From positions 1-64,000 of the forward strand of contig NZ_SACO01000002.1 of the NCBI RefSeq assembly GCF_004005905.1: a DNA stretch of 64,000 nucleotides, given 5' to 3'. This document shows positions 1-8,344 of this stretch, piece by piece. How positions within the stretch are numbered: the stretch's first letter is position 1; every line of letters begins with the position of its first letter. A program made the translations under genes and the position numbers. The notes beneath the pieces are model-generated. The model did no database searches, was not told the origin of the DNA, and saw only the letters and a program-made list of their open reading frames with translations. Source of the stretch: Novosphingobium umbonatum. GTDB taxonomy: Bacteria > Pseudomonadota > Alphaproteobacteria > Sphingomonadales > Sphingomonadaceae.

Positions 1-35
1 GCCAAATCCAGACCGATAATGCTAACTTCGTCCAT
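1..35 (-). CDS. IS110-family transposase, N-terminal fragment (cut by window edge)
   Basis: Only the first 11 complete codons are inside the window. They read MDEVSIIGLDL on the minus strand, from an ATG at 33-35. This is the typical beginning of IS110-family DEDD transposases, in which the G-L/I-D segment carries the first catalytic aspartate. A good ribosome binding site (GGAGAAGG) lies 5 bases before the ATG. The rest of the gene is beyond the left edge, so integrity and subgroup (IS110 or IS1111) cannot be judged. Confidence 0.6.
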   Translation of the reverse strand, partial: MDEVSIIGLDL

Positions 36-52
36 GGATGCCTTCTCCTCTG

Positions 53-77
53 TTGTGACGTTGTGAAAACGTCACAA
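53..77. promoter_or_regulatory. Inverted repeat upstream of the transposase start
   Basis: TTGTGACGTT at 53-62 is mirrored exactly by AACGTCACAA at 68-77, with a 5-base spacer. It lies 18 bases upstream of the transposase ATG, so it could be an operator, an RNA hairpin in the 5' leader or part of the element end. The repeat is seen directly; the role is inferred. Confidence 0.5.
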
Positions 78-233
78 TGGCACATTCGATGCCGTCGGGA
101 GGGGGCATCCACTCCATCAATTCTCAGCGCAACTCAACAGCTTTGGAACACGAACTTTGGCATGCCATTTATTGTGCTTCAGGAAGATCATGGAGGCCCA
201 TTTAGCGCCTCTTCAGGCCCCCGAAAAGACCCG

Positions 234-272
234 TGTGTGACCGATTTGTGTGACCGGTTTGGGTGACAGGAA
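234..272. repeat. Three tandem 13-bp repeats
   Basis: TGTGTGACCGATT (234-246), TGTGTGACCGGTT (247-259) and TGGGTGACAGGAA (260-272) lie end to end. The first two differ at one base and the third is degenerate. All carry a GTGAC core, which also occurs in the inverted repeat at 53-77. They may be transposase or host-factor sites in the element end. Confidence 0.5.
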
Positions 273-352
273 CCCTTGAAATACATATACTTGCATATAG
301 ATCAGTCGCTTAGAACCTGCCAGCCATCGCCTCCTCCCGCCCCAGCCATTTT

Positions 353-1888
353 CTAATCTGTCCAATCTATGCCAAGACTACGCAGGTAATCTGCCACTGG
401 TCTCAACGCGTACTCATGCCTTTTCCAGCGCGCCAGTGCGGCGGTATAGATCGGTTGGCGCACCTGTGCGGCGCTGGGGGTGGAAACGGGGGCTGCATTG
501 CGGTGGAAATGCAGGCAGGCCTCGTCCCATTCCAGCCCGCAATGGGCCAGCAGGCGACGCGTCGTGCCTTCCTGATCGGCGACCAGATCCTCGTAATGCA
601 ATTCCATGATCCGGTCCGGCATGGCCTGTTGCCAATAGGCCATCAACCGGTCGAAACGGGCATAATAGCGGGCAATATCCATCAAATCATAGCTATAGTC
701 ATAATAGCGCGAGCTGATGGCAAAGAGATTGCGGAAATTGGCCAGCACCGTGTCGAGTGGATGGCGACGCAGGCAAATGATCTTGGCCTGTGGCAAGGCG
801 CGGGCGATGATGCCTGCATAATGGAAATTGCCCGGGAATTTGTCCGTAAAGCGCTTGGTGGAATCGCGCCGGTGATGGGCGGCGCGGCGCAGATAATCCG
901 CGCCAATCGCGCCCATATCGGCCTGCGCCATAGCCGCCATCGTTGCCTCATCCAGCACCATGCGGCTGCGCGTGCCCGAGGCCAGTTTCACCGCCAACGG
1001 CATGGCCTGCAACTCGCCCGCGCTTTCCATGGCCGGATGGCTGGTGATGATGCGATCCACCAGAGTGGTGCCTGTGCGCGGCATGCCGATGATGAACACC
1101 GGCGCATCCTGCGGGGCATGGGCCACAGGAGTCCGCGCGACGACGGGCCACACTTTCTCCACCGCGTCAAAAATCTGCGCGTCGCGGGCAAAGTCATAAT
1201 TCAGCGTGGCGCGATGGGTGGCATTGGCGGCGCTAAATTGCGCGAATCCGGCCTGCTCTTCGCCCAGATCATCCAGCAGCTTGGCCAGAGCATAACCGAG
1301 CAACACAAGCGAACGCGCATCCCCCGCGCGGGCCAAGGCTGCCTCCAACCCTGCGCGATGGTTGTCCTGCACCGTCTGCTTGCGCAAATGGGCCAGCAGA
1401 TGCCAAGAGCGCGCCTCATCGGGGAAGCGCACCAACAGATCGAGCAGGGCCTGTTCCGCCTGCCCCACCTGCCCCAGAAAATTGAGCGTGGTGGCATGAT
1501 TATAGCGATAATCGGCCACATCAGGCGCCAGCCTGATCGCTTCGGCAAAATGGGGCAAAGCACCCGCATGATCGCCCAGCCGCGCATAGACGCAGCCCAT
1601 CGTATCGCGGCTCAGCGCGTCATCGGGCAAGGCTTGCTCTGCCTGCGCCAGAACCTGCGCCGCCGCCCCATCCTCGCGCAATTGCACCAGACAACGGGCC
1701 AATTGAGCGCGATATTCGCCCCTTGGTTGCAAGGCGATGGCCGCGTGCAAATGGGCGACAGCCAGCCGCAACCGCCCCCTGCCCGCCTCGGCCATCGCCC
1801 GCAGGAATGGCGCCTCGGCCTCTGACGGATCCATCCGCGCCAAGGCCTGCGCCGCCTGCTCTACCGCAACCAGATCCCCCCGCGTCAA
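353..1888 (-). CDS. TPR-repeat sulfotransferase family protein
   Basis: This 511-residue protein has an N-terminal half of TPR-like helical repeats (about residues 1-230, with AxxxFxxAxxLxP patterns) and a C-terminal sulfotransferase domain. The PAPS 5'-phosphosulfate loop GMPRTGTTL lies at residues 268-276, and the LRRHPLDTVLANF segment fits the 3'-phosphate site. Such proteins transfer sulfate from PAPS to an unknown acceptor, and in sphingomonads and Caulobacter they often sit beside TonB-dependent receptors, as here. The gene follows the hydroxylase gene by 28 bases, so they are probably co-transcribed. The start is uncertain: the TTG at 1888 has no clear ribosome binding site, and the frame stays open upstream, where only a CTG at 1907-1909 is another candidate. 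Confidence 0.85.
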   Translation of the reverse strand: MTRGDLVAVEQAAQALARMDPSEAEAPFLRAMAEAGRGRLRLAVAHLHAAIALQPRGEYRAQLARCLVQLREDGAAAQVLAQAEQALPDDALSRDTMGCVYARLGDHAGALPHFAEAIRLAPDVADYRYNHATTLNFLGQVGQAEQALLDLLVRFPDEARSWHLLAHLRKQTVQDNHRAGLEAALARAGDARSLVLLGYALAKLLDDLGEEQAGFAQFSAANATHRATLNYDFARDAQIFDAVEKVWPVVARTPVAHAPQDAPVFIIGMPRTGTTLVDRIITSHPAMESAGELQAMPLAVKLASGTRSRMVLDEATMAAMAQADMGAIGADYLRRAAHHRRDSTKRFTDKFPGNFHYAGIIARALPQAKIICLRRHPLDTVLANFRNLFAISSRYYDYSYDLMDIARYYARFDRLMAYWQQAMPDRIMELHYEDLVADQEGTTRRLLAHCGLEWDEACLHFHRNAAPVSTPSAAQVRQPIYTAALARWKRHEYALRPVADYLRSLGIDWTD

Positions 1889-1916
1889 AGCGGCGCGGGC
1901 CTGTATCAGTAATCTG

Positions 1917-2795
1917 TCAGGCGACTGTGCCAGAACCGGCCTGCCTTTCCTTGAACCATGCGATCACCGGCTGAAACGGGAACAGGAATTGTTCGCGGAT
2001 GCTCAAACGGCGGCGTTCGTCCTGCCCTACTACGCTGGCTTCGCCTTCCTTGTACGTGCCGAACATCCGGTCAAACAGGATCACCGAATTGCCGTAATTG
2101 CAGCGCGTATCCTCATAGGGCACCGAATGGTGCAGGCTATGATGGCGGATGGTGGTAAATATATAGGAATAGAAAAAAGGCGGGTCCGCCTTCACATTGG
2201 CATGGGCATAGGTGGAGATGACAAGCGTGCAGCTAAAGCCGCAAAGCAGCGCGCGTTGATCAATATCAAACAAAGCGACAAAGCTGAGCGAGATCAGGAA
2301 CAGTTCGATCGGATTGCCGACCGCGCCCTTCATGGCGTTCAACTGGGTGATGTGATGATGCGGCGCATGGGTCAGCCAGAAAGGCGTCGAATTATGCATC
2401 AGGCGATGCATCCAATATTGCCCGAATTCGGCCAGAAACACCACGAACATCGCCTGCGCCAGAAAGGGCGCATGTTCCAGCCAAGGGGTGGCAATGCCCA
2501 TGGCATGTTTGGCCGCCATCAAAGGCTCATCGGCCAAGAAGCTGGACACCTTGGCAATCACCGTGGCGTTGAGCACCACATAAAACACATCGGTGAAAAA
2601 CTCACGTTGGTTCATGCGCCAGCCGGCATGGCGTTCAAACAGAAACTCCATGCCCAGCACAAAAGCAGTTACCACCACAAGCACGCCGGTCATGGTGGCC
2701 CAATGCGCCACCCATGCATGTGGGGCGAGATACCAAAAGCCGATCACCGCCAGCAATGTGGCGGGAGGCAGCAGGTCGACAGCCGATTTCTTCAT
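1917..2795 (-). CDS. Sterol desaturase / fatty acid hydroxylase family membrane protein
   Basis: The 292-residue integral membrane protein carries the histidine clusters of the di-iron hydroxylase superfamily: HRLMH, HAPHHH and HHSLHHS. These bind two irons that activate oxygen for hydroxylation or desaturation of a lipid, sterol or carotenoid. Hydrophobic segments near the N-terminus (after MKKSAVDLL) and in the middle fit a multi-pass topology with the histidines on the cytoplasmic face. The ATG at 2795 is chosen because GGAGG lies 5 bases upstream; the frame extends to 2867 but without a better site. It lies between the TonB receptor and the sulfotransferase gene on the same strand. The substrate is unknown. 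Confidence 0.85.
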   Translation of the reverse strand: MKKSAVDLLPPATLLAVIGFWYLAPHAWVAHWATMTGVLVVVTAFVLGMEFLFERHAGWRMNQREFFTDVFYVVLNATVIAKVSSFLADEPLMAAKHAMGIATPWLEHAPFLAQAMFVVFLAEFGQYWMHRLMHNSTPFWLTHAPHHHITQLNAMKGAVGNPIELFLISLSFVALFDIDQRALLCGFSCTLVISTYAHANVKADPPFFYSYIFTTIRHHSLHHSVPYEDTRCNYGNSVILFDRMFGTYKEGEASVVGQDERRRLSIREQFLFPFQPVIAWFKERQAGSGTVA

Positions 2796-2852
2796 GCCAT
2801 CCTCCGTCATTCTCATGCGGCCGGTCACAGGCCATAAATATCCCATGGAAGA

Positions 2853-2882
2853 CCCCGCGTCACCCATTCCCTGTGCGCGGGG
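2853..2882 (-). terminator. Hairpin after the TonB receptor gene
   Basis: CCCCGCG (2853-2859) pairs with CGCGGGG (2876-2882) across a 16-base loop, just downstream of the receptor stop on the minus strand. There is no T run, so it may only pause or partly stop transcription before the hydroxylase gene. Confidence 0.3.
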
Positions 2883-2891
2883 CCAACACCA

Positions 2892-5315
2892 TCAATAATG
2901 GAAATGCACGTCAATCCCCACGCGGCGCGGGGTCAGCACGCCTTGCGCGTAGTAGCGTTCCACCACATCGGTGCGGACGCGGTTATAGGAGCTCAAATCA
3001 TTGCTGATCGCGGTCACCGCATATTTGTTGAAGATGTTGTCGGCATAGAGCCCGACATCAAACGTCTTGGCGCGATAGGTGATCGAGGCGCGATGGGTGA
3101 CATAGGAGGGGATCACCTCGCCATTGCCACGCAGGCCAACGCGGGAGTAAATATTGCCAGTATAGGTCGCGGCCCAATTGGCATCGATCGCCGCGCCATT
3201 GGCCAGAGGATAGGTGTAATTCAGCTGCGCGCTACCCGAATTCTTGGTGGAACCGGGCAGACGATCCCCCGCCTTGGCATCATAGGGCGTGCCGCTGCTG
3301 ACCACGATGCCGGGCGCATCCTGCGTCAGATGGGCGTCGGTATAGGAATAGGTGGTTTGCAGCGACAGGCGCGGGGTAATCTTCCACTCGCCCGCAAATT
3401 CAAAGCCCTGCGACACCGCCTTGCCGCCGTTGACGGTAATGCCCACCGCGCCATTGATGGTGGTGCTGGGCACTTGCACCGCATCCCAATCGACATGGAA
3501 ACCGCTGAGTGTCAGGTTCACATGCTTGTCAAACAGGCTGGCGCGCAGGCCCAATTCCAAATTGCGCGTTTTATCCGGCCCAAAGGACATTTCATTGGCC
3601 AGCGCGCAGACATTCTGCACATTGGGATTCAAAGGCAGGATGCAGGGCGCCACGCGGTTGACGTTACCCGTGCGATAGCCGGTGCTATAGGTGGCATAGG
3701 CCAACAAACCATCGCGGAATTTATAGGAAGTGTTGAGCTTCCAGACCATACCGTCCTTCTTGGTGGCGCCGCTGTTGATCCGGCTGGGCGCAAACACCAC
3801 CAAGGGATAGGGCGTGTTGCTGCTGAACAAGGGCGTATCAGTGCCGCCCTGCGCAAAGGCATCATATTTGAAATAGCGCAGACCACCCGTCACCTGCCAC
3901 GCAGGCGTGATGCGATAGGTCGCCTCGCCATAGACCGCCATTTCCTTGGTGCGGGTTTTGACGAATTGCATATATTCCAGATCATCGGGCCGGTTGATGC
4001 CCGCCCATGCCGCATAGCCGGGCACATATTCGCGGTATTGCTGCTCATAACGCATATTGTTGTAGAAGCTGCCGACGACCCAGTTGACCGGCCCGCCATG
4101 GGTGGAAACCAGACGCATTTCCTGATTGAACTGGTTGTAATTTGATGCAGTCGTGTTGTGCGAGGAAAATTGCGGGAAGGCTTCATAGCCATAGTCCAAA
4201 TCGAGCAGCAGGTCGGTATTATCCGCCTCGGCCATGATCTTCTGCTTGGTGATGGCGGTGGTCGCCACCAATTGCGCAAAATGGCCTAAATCAATATTGA
4301 ATTCGGCGGCGAACAGGTCAGACTTGCGCGTGGTCGGCTCCAGATAGCGCCATGGCGCTTCATAGCGCCCCGTCCCCAACACGCCGCCGCCATTGGCCTG
4401 ACGGCCCATCGTGCTGGTCTGCTGATGGGCATAGGTCAGATAGAGTTTGAGACCTTGGTTCGCCTGCAACAGCAACTGGTTGCGCGAGGTAAAAGTGCGC
4501 TCGTAATTGGCATCCTTATAGGATGTGAAATTGGCCGCCTGATCGGCTGCACTGCCAAAAGATGCCCCCGCCCCCGTCGCGCTACGCCCCGGTTGCGGGT
4601 CGGACACGCCAGGGTTTTTCAGCAAGTGGTTATAGTCGATAAAGCCGGGGTTGTAATAATAGCCATTGGTGGTGCGGAAGGCGATATGGTCCTCGATGAT
4701 CGGGATATTGACCGTGCCATCCACATTCTTGCCAGCCAGATTGCTATGCGACTGCATAAAGCCGCGCGCATGGACATCGACCGAGAATTTGCTGCTGTTG
4801 GGCCGGTTGGGCATATAGCGGATCGCGCCAGCCAGCGTGCCAAGGCCATAGAGCGTGCCTTGCGGGCCTTGCAGCACTTCCACGCGGGAAATGTCGATCA
4901 GCTTGAAATCCAGATACATCGGCACTTCGCCCAGATAGACGCCCAAGGCGCTCTGGTAATTGGAACCCGAAGCGCTGGTATCGCCCGAACTGATGCCGCG
5001 CATGATGATATTGCCGGTCGAGCCCGGGCCGGTATCGGACACGGTCAGACCGGGGGTAAAGGCGGAGAGCGACTTGACGTCATCCACCCGCTCGCGCGCC
5101 AATTCGGCCGAGCCAACCGCGCTGATATTGATCGGCGCGTCCTGCAGGCTGGTGGCGCGGCGGGTGGCGGTCACCACGATTGTGCCACCATCATCGGATG
5201 CGGCGGCGTCTGCTGGCGCTTCTGCCGCCAGCGCGATGGCAGGACTGGCAACAGCGATAGGACCGGCGAGCATCGATGCGCCCAGCAAAGTCATGCGGAA
5301 ATATTTCTTCGTCAC
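2892..5315 (-). CDS. TonB-dependent receptor
   Basis: Outer-membrane active transporter of about 807 residues from the preferred start. A signal peptide (hydrophobic stretch ending near AIALA) is followed by a TonB-box-like TIVVTATRR, a plug domain (DAPINISAV, the VEVLQGPQGTLYG motif, IRYMPNRP) and a long beta-barrel ending in an aromatic-terminated strand (VHFHY). The GTG at 5315 is chosen because it begins the signal peptide directly after an AGGG-rich site; an ATG at 5360 in the same frame would add 15 residues. It is divergent from the guanidine/urea importer operon and begins a minus-strand unit with the hydroxylase and sulfotransferase. The ligand cannot be told from sequence. Confidence 0.92.
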   Translation of the reverse strand: MTKKYFRMTLLGASMLAGPIAVASPAIALAAEAPADAAASDDGGTIVVTATRRATSLQDAPINISAVGSAELARERVDDVKSLSAFTPGLTVSDTGPGSTGNIIMRGISSGDTSASGSNYQSALGVYLGEVPMYLDFKLIDISRVEVLQGPQGTLYGLGTLAGAIRYMPNRPNSSKFSVDVHARGFMQSHSNLAGKNVDGTVNIPIIEDHIAFRTTNGYYYNPGFIDYNHLLKNPGVSDPQPGRSATGAGASFGSAADQAANFTSYKDANYERTFTSRNQLLLQANQGLKLYLTYAHQQTSTMGRQANGGGVLGTGRYEAPWRYLEPTTRKSDLFAAEFNIDLGHFAQLVATTAITKQKIMAEADNTDLLLDLDYGYEAFPQFSSHNTTASNYNQFNQEMRLVSTHGGPVNWVVGSFYNNMRYEQQYREYVPGYAAWAGINRPDDLEYMQFVKTRTKEMAVYGEATYRITPAWQVTGGLRYFKYDAFAQGGTDTPLFSSNTPYPLVVFAPSRINSGATKKDGMVWKLNTSYKFRDGLLAYATYSTGYRTGNVNRVAPCILPLNPNVQNVCALANEMSFGPDKTRNLELGLRASLFDKHVNLTLSGFHVDWDAVQVPSTTINGAVGITVNGGKAVSQGFEFAGEWKITPRLSLQTTYSYTDAHLTQDAPGIVVSSGTPYDAKAGDRLPGSTKNSGSAQLNYTYPLANGAAIDANWAATYTGNIYSRVGLRGNGEVIPSYVTHRASITYRAKTFDVGLYADNIFNKYAVTAISNDLSSYNRVRTDVVERYYAQGVLTPRRVGIDVHFHY

Positions 5316-5665
5316 GGCAGCCCTCACTCTGTTGCGATAAAGCGCGATGCCTTGGCCCATCCCCCATGCGGGCCCTGTGTCGGCATGGGGGTAAAACCCG
5401 CCGCCAGAGCATCCTGCATTTCATTCGGTAACATCACGGTCGGTTACGTATCGCGGTTGCAAGGGGCGTAGGGCCCGCGGGCATGCGCGATGGACTTGAT
5501 CTAGGAATACCAGCCCTGCCGCCTTGTTTTATCGGCGTTTCCAATCGCTTCGGATCTGGCGTGAGGGGGAGCATCCCGCGTTATTACCAAATCGCCTATA
5601 CGTAATATTGACATAGACAAGCCGCCCCTTCCCCCTGATGCTGCGGTGCGAAAGGGGACAGACTC
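5316..5665. promoter_or_regulatory. Divergent intergenic region between the TonB receptor and the ABC importer operon
   Basis: About 350 bases without a supported gene. A TAATAT hexamer (5603-5608) is a possible -10 for the plus-strand operon, and a TTGACA (5608-5613) overlaps its end. The imperfect repeat CTAT...ATAG (5596-5616) and TACGTA palindromes near 5453 and 5600 are possible regulator sites, for instance for the NikR-like protein of the operon. I found no recognisable guanidine-I riboswitch core here. Assignments are weak. Confidence 0.35.
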
Positions 5666-6757
5666 GTGCTCAAGCTGACCGGCATTTCTGCGAAAACGGG
5701 CCGTAAACTCGCTCTGCTGGCGGCGGTCTCGCTGCTGGCCGCCTGCTCGGGCAGCGCGCCGCCTCCCGCCAAAAAGCATGATTTCACCATTGGCTGGTCG
5801 ATCTATGCTGGCTGGATGCCTTGGCCCTATGCCCAGCAAGCGGGCATTGTGAAGAAATGGGCCGACAAATACGGCATTGATATCAAGGTTGTTCAGGTGA
5901 ACGACTATGTCGAGTCGGTGAACCAATATACCGCGGGCAAGTTTGACGGCGTGACCGTGGCCAATATGGACGCGCTGACCATTCCGGCGGCAGGCGGCAA
6001 GGACACCAGCGCGATCATCATTGGCGATTATTCCAATGGTAATGACGGGGTCTTGCTCAAAGGCGCCGACAATCTGGCCGCGATCAAGGGACGTCAGGTC
6101 TATCTGGCCGAACTCTCCGTCTCGCATTACCTGTTGGCACGGGCACTGGAAAAGGCAGGCCTGTCCTTTGCCGATGTGAAAACCACCAACACGTCCGATG
6201 CCGATATTGTCGGCGCCTTTGCCAGCCCACAGGTCAATGCCGCCGTGGCATGGAACCCGCAGCTATCGGTGATGCGCGGTCAGGCTGGCGTCAAACAAGT
6301 GTTCAGCTCGGCCGATGTGCCCGGTGAAATCCTCGACCTGTTGGTGGTGGACACCGCGACGCTGAAGGCCAATCCCGATTTCGGCAAGGCCTTGGCAGGC
6401 ATCTGGTATGAAACCATGGCCGTGATGCAGCGTCAGGACGCGCAGGGCAAAGCGGCCCGCGCGGCCATGGCGAAACTGGCCGGTGCCAGCCCCGAAACTT
6501 TCGACAGCCAGTTGACCACGACCTATCTCTACACCGACCCCAAAGCGGCGGTGGCGGCCACCACCTCGCCCGCGCTAGTCACCACCATGACCCGCGTGCG
6601 CGACTTCTCCTATTCCAAGGGCCTGTTTAAAGGCGCGGCTTCGGCCGATGCCGTGGGCATGGCTTTCCCCAATGGCAAGACTTTGGGCGATGCCGCCCAT
6701 GTCACCTTGCGCTTTGATGAAAGCTTCATGAAAATGGCAGCGGACGGGAAGCTTTAA
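5666..6757 (+). CDS. ABC transporter substrate-binding lipoprotein (urea/guanidine-associated)
   Basis: The 363-residue protein starts at a GTG (5666) after an AAAGGGGAC site. It has a lipoprotein signal with lipobox LLAAC (Cys27), then a NMT1/TauA-like periplasmic binding fold (IGWSIYAGWMPWPYAQQAGIV near the start, followed by VQVNDYVES). It would capture a small nitrogen compound outside the inner membrane and deliver it to the permease encoded 4 bases downstream. Close relatives are usually named putative urea ABC transporter binding proteins because they occur beside urea carboxylase. Given the DUF1989 genes in this operon, guanidine or a guanidino compound is equally or more likely. First gene of a nine-gene operon. 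Confidence 0.88.
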   Translation: MLKLTGISAKTGRKLALLAAVSLLAACSGSAPPPAKKHDFTIGWSIYAGWMPWPYAQQAGIVKKWADKYGIDIKVVQVNDYVESVNQYTAGKFDGVTVANMDALTIPAAGGKDTSAIIIGDYSNGNDGVLLKGADNLAAIKGRQVYLAELSVSHYLLARALEKAGLSFADVKTTNTSDADIVGAFASPQVNAAVAWNPQLSVMRGQAGVKQVFSSADVPGEILDLLVVDTATLKANPDFGKALAGIWYETMAVMQRQDAQGKAARAAMAKLAGASPETFDSQLTTTYLYTDPKAAVAATTSPALVTTMTRVRDFSYSKGLFKGAASADAVGMAFPNGKTLGDAAHVTLRFDESFMKMAADGKL

Positions 6758-6761
6758 GCCG

Positions 6762-7592
6762 ATGCGCTGGATCAACCGCTCCATCAGCCGCAAGCAAAGC
6801 ATGGCCTTGGGCGCGCTGCCCATTGTGGCCTTGCTGATGCTCTATCTGCTGCTGGCTGCGCAACGCCATGCGGCCAATCCGATGGACAAGATCCTGCCGC
6901 TGCCCTCCGGCATGGCGCAGGCGATGCAGGCCTTGCTGTTCCAGCCAGACCCCTTGTCGGGCAATCTGCTGTTCTGGGCCGACACTCTGGCCAGTTTGCA
7001 GCGTCTGGGGCTGGGCCTTGGCATTGCCACGGCGGCAGCTTTGCTGGTCGGGTTGGTGCTGGGCATCCTGCCGCCGGTGCGCGCCACATTGGGGCCACTG
7101 GTCACCTCCATCGCGGTCATCCCTCCGATCGCGCTGCTGCCTATCCTGTTCATCGCCTTGGGGCTGGAAGACACGGCCAAGATCGCGCTGATCGCTATTG
7201 GCATCGCGCCGGTGATGATCCGCGACATTGCGGGCCATGTTGCCGCCCTGCCCCGCGAACAATTGGTGAAGGCGCAGACCTTGGGCGCCAGCACATGGCA
7301 GATCATGCTGCGTGTCGCGCTGCCGCAAACCATGCCGCGCCTGCTGGAAGCTTTGCGTCTGGCGCTGGGTCCAGCATGGGTGTTCCTGATCTCGGGCGAG
7401 GCGATCGCTTCGGATGTCGGGCTGGGCTATCGCATCTTTCTTGTCCGCCGCTATCTCTCGATGGATGTGATCATCCCCTATGTGCTGTGGATCGCGCTGC
7501 TGGCCATTGCCATGGATGTGGCCTTGGTGCTGGGCAGTCGTCGCCTGTTCCCCTGGGCGCATGGCTTGGAAGCGAAAGGAGACAAGGCATGA
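6762..7592 (+). CDS. ABC transporter permease (SsuC/TauC-type)
   Basis: Inner-membrane permease of 276 residues with about six hydrophobic segments (the first near residues 17-34). The cytoplasmic EAA-type loop near EALRLALGPAWVFLISGE lies at about residues 195-215, as in the nitrate/sulfonate/taurine importer family. It forms the channel for the substrate bound by the lipoprotein and is energised by the next gene product. Its TGA overlaps the ATG of the ATPase gene by four bases (ATGA), indicating translational coupling. Confidence 0.9.
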   Translation: MRWINRSISRKQSMALGALPIVALLMLYLLLAAQRHAANPMDKILPLPSGMAQAMQALLFQPDPLSGNLLFWADTLASLQRLGLGLGIATAAALLVGLVLGILPPVRATLGPLVTSIAVIPPIALLPILFIALGLEDTAKIALIAIGIAPVMIRDIAGHVAALPREQLVKAQTLGASTWQIMLRVALPQTMPRLLEALRLALGPAWVFLISGEAIASDVGLGYRIFLVRRYLSMDVIIPYVLWIALLAIAMDVALVLGSRRLFPWAHGLEAKGDKA

Positions 7593-8344
7593 GTACCCTC
7601 CTTTCGCTGCGCAACGTCTGGGTCGAATTTGGCGACCGCGTGGTGCTGGAAAATATGAACCTCGATATCGAGGCGGGTTCCTTCGTCTCGGTGGTAGGCC
7701 CATCGGGCGCGGGCAAGAGCAGCTTCCTGCGCGTGATCCTTGGACAGGATGCGCCCTCGCGCGGGCAGATCCTGCTGGATGGCGCGCCCCTGTCGCCCGA
7801 ATGCGGGCCGGATCGCGGGGTGGTGTTCCAGCGCTATTCGGTCTTCCCCCATCTCGCCGTGCTGGAAAACACCGCTTTCGGGCTGGAATGCGCTGGCTCG
7901 CCCCTGCTGGGCCGCCTGTTTGGCAGCGCCCGCCGCAAGGCCTATGCTCAGGCCGAGGAAATGTTGGCAGCGGTCGGCTTGGGCGACAGCCTGCATCTCT
8001 ACCCCGCGCAAATGTCGGGCGGGATGCAGCAACGTCTGGCCATTGCGCAGGCGCTGATCAAACGCCCGCGCATCCTGTTGCTGGACGAGCCCTTTGGCGC
8101 GCTGGACCCCGGCATTCGCGCCGATATGCATGCGCTGATCACCCGCCTGTGGAGCGAATATGGCCTGACCATCATTATGGTAACGCATGACATACGCGAG
8201 GCTTTCTCTCTGGGCACCCGCGTGCTGGCGCTGGACAAGCGCCGCCACGATCCCCACGCGCCGCACCGCTTTGGCGCCACCGCCGTTTACGATCTGCCCT
8301 TGGACAAGACCAAGGCCGAAAACCCATCGGAACTAGCCGCATGA
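7589..8344 (+). CDS. ABC transporter ATP-binding protein
   Basis: ATPase of 251 residues with an intact Walker A (GPSGAGKSS, about residues 36-44), signature MSGGMQQRLAIAQAL and Walker B ILLLDEPFGALDP, followed by the switch histidine in MVTHDI. It belongs to the SsuB/TauB/NrtD group and powers the preceding permease. The ATG at 7589 is preferred because GGAGACAAGGC lies just upstream and it overlaps the permease stop; the frame is open further upstream only inside the permease gene. The C-terminal tail after the ATPase core is longer than usual and lacks a recognised domain. Confidence 0.92.
   Translation: MSTLLSLRNVWVEFGDRVVLENMNLDIEAGSFVSVVGPSGAGKSSFLRVILGQDAPSRGQILLDGAPLSPECGPDRGVVFQRYSVFPHLAVLENTAFGLECAGSPLLGRLFGSARRKAYAQAEEMLAAVGLGDSLHLYPAQMSGGMQQRLAIAQALIKRPRILLLDEPFGALDPGIRADMHALITRLWSEYGLTIIMVTHDIREAFSLGTRVLALDKRRHDPHAPHRFGATAVYDLPLDKTKAENPSELAA

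Larger units (their letters stand above)
36..352. mobile_element. Non-coding stretch upstream of the IS110-type transposase; possible element end
   Basis: No convincing gene lies in these 317 bases. A 67-codon open frame at 63-266 on the plus strand has no ribosome binding site and no recognisable motif. The stretch holds an inverted repeat (53-77), three 13-bp tandem repeats (234-272) and an AT-rich patch near 280-300. IS110-family elements carry a long non-coding end, which in the IS110 subgroup lies upstream of the transposase and encodes the bridge RNA. This stretch is in the right place and of the right size, but neither the element boundary nor any RNA can be proven from one copy. Confidence 0.35.

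Noticed and set aside
63..266. 67-codon open frame at the left end
   Set aside because: No ribosome binding site, no known motif, and it overlaps the likely non-coding end of the IS110 element.
5316..5665. Guanidine-I (ykkC) riboswitch upstream of the nitrogen operon
   Set aside because: No recognisable consensus core was found by eye on either strand in the leader; a covariance-model search would settle this.
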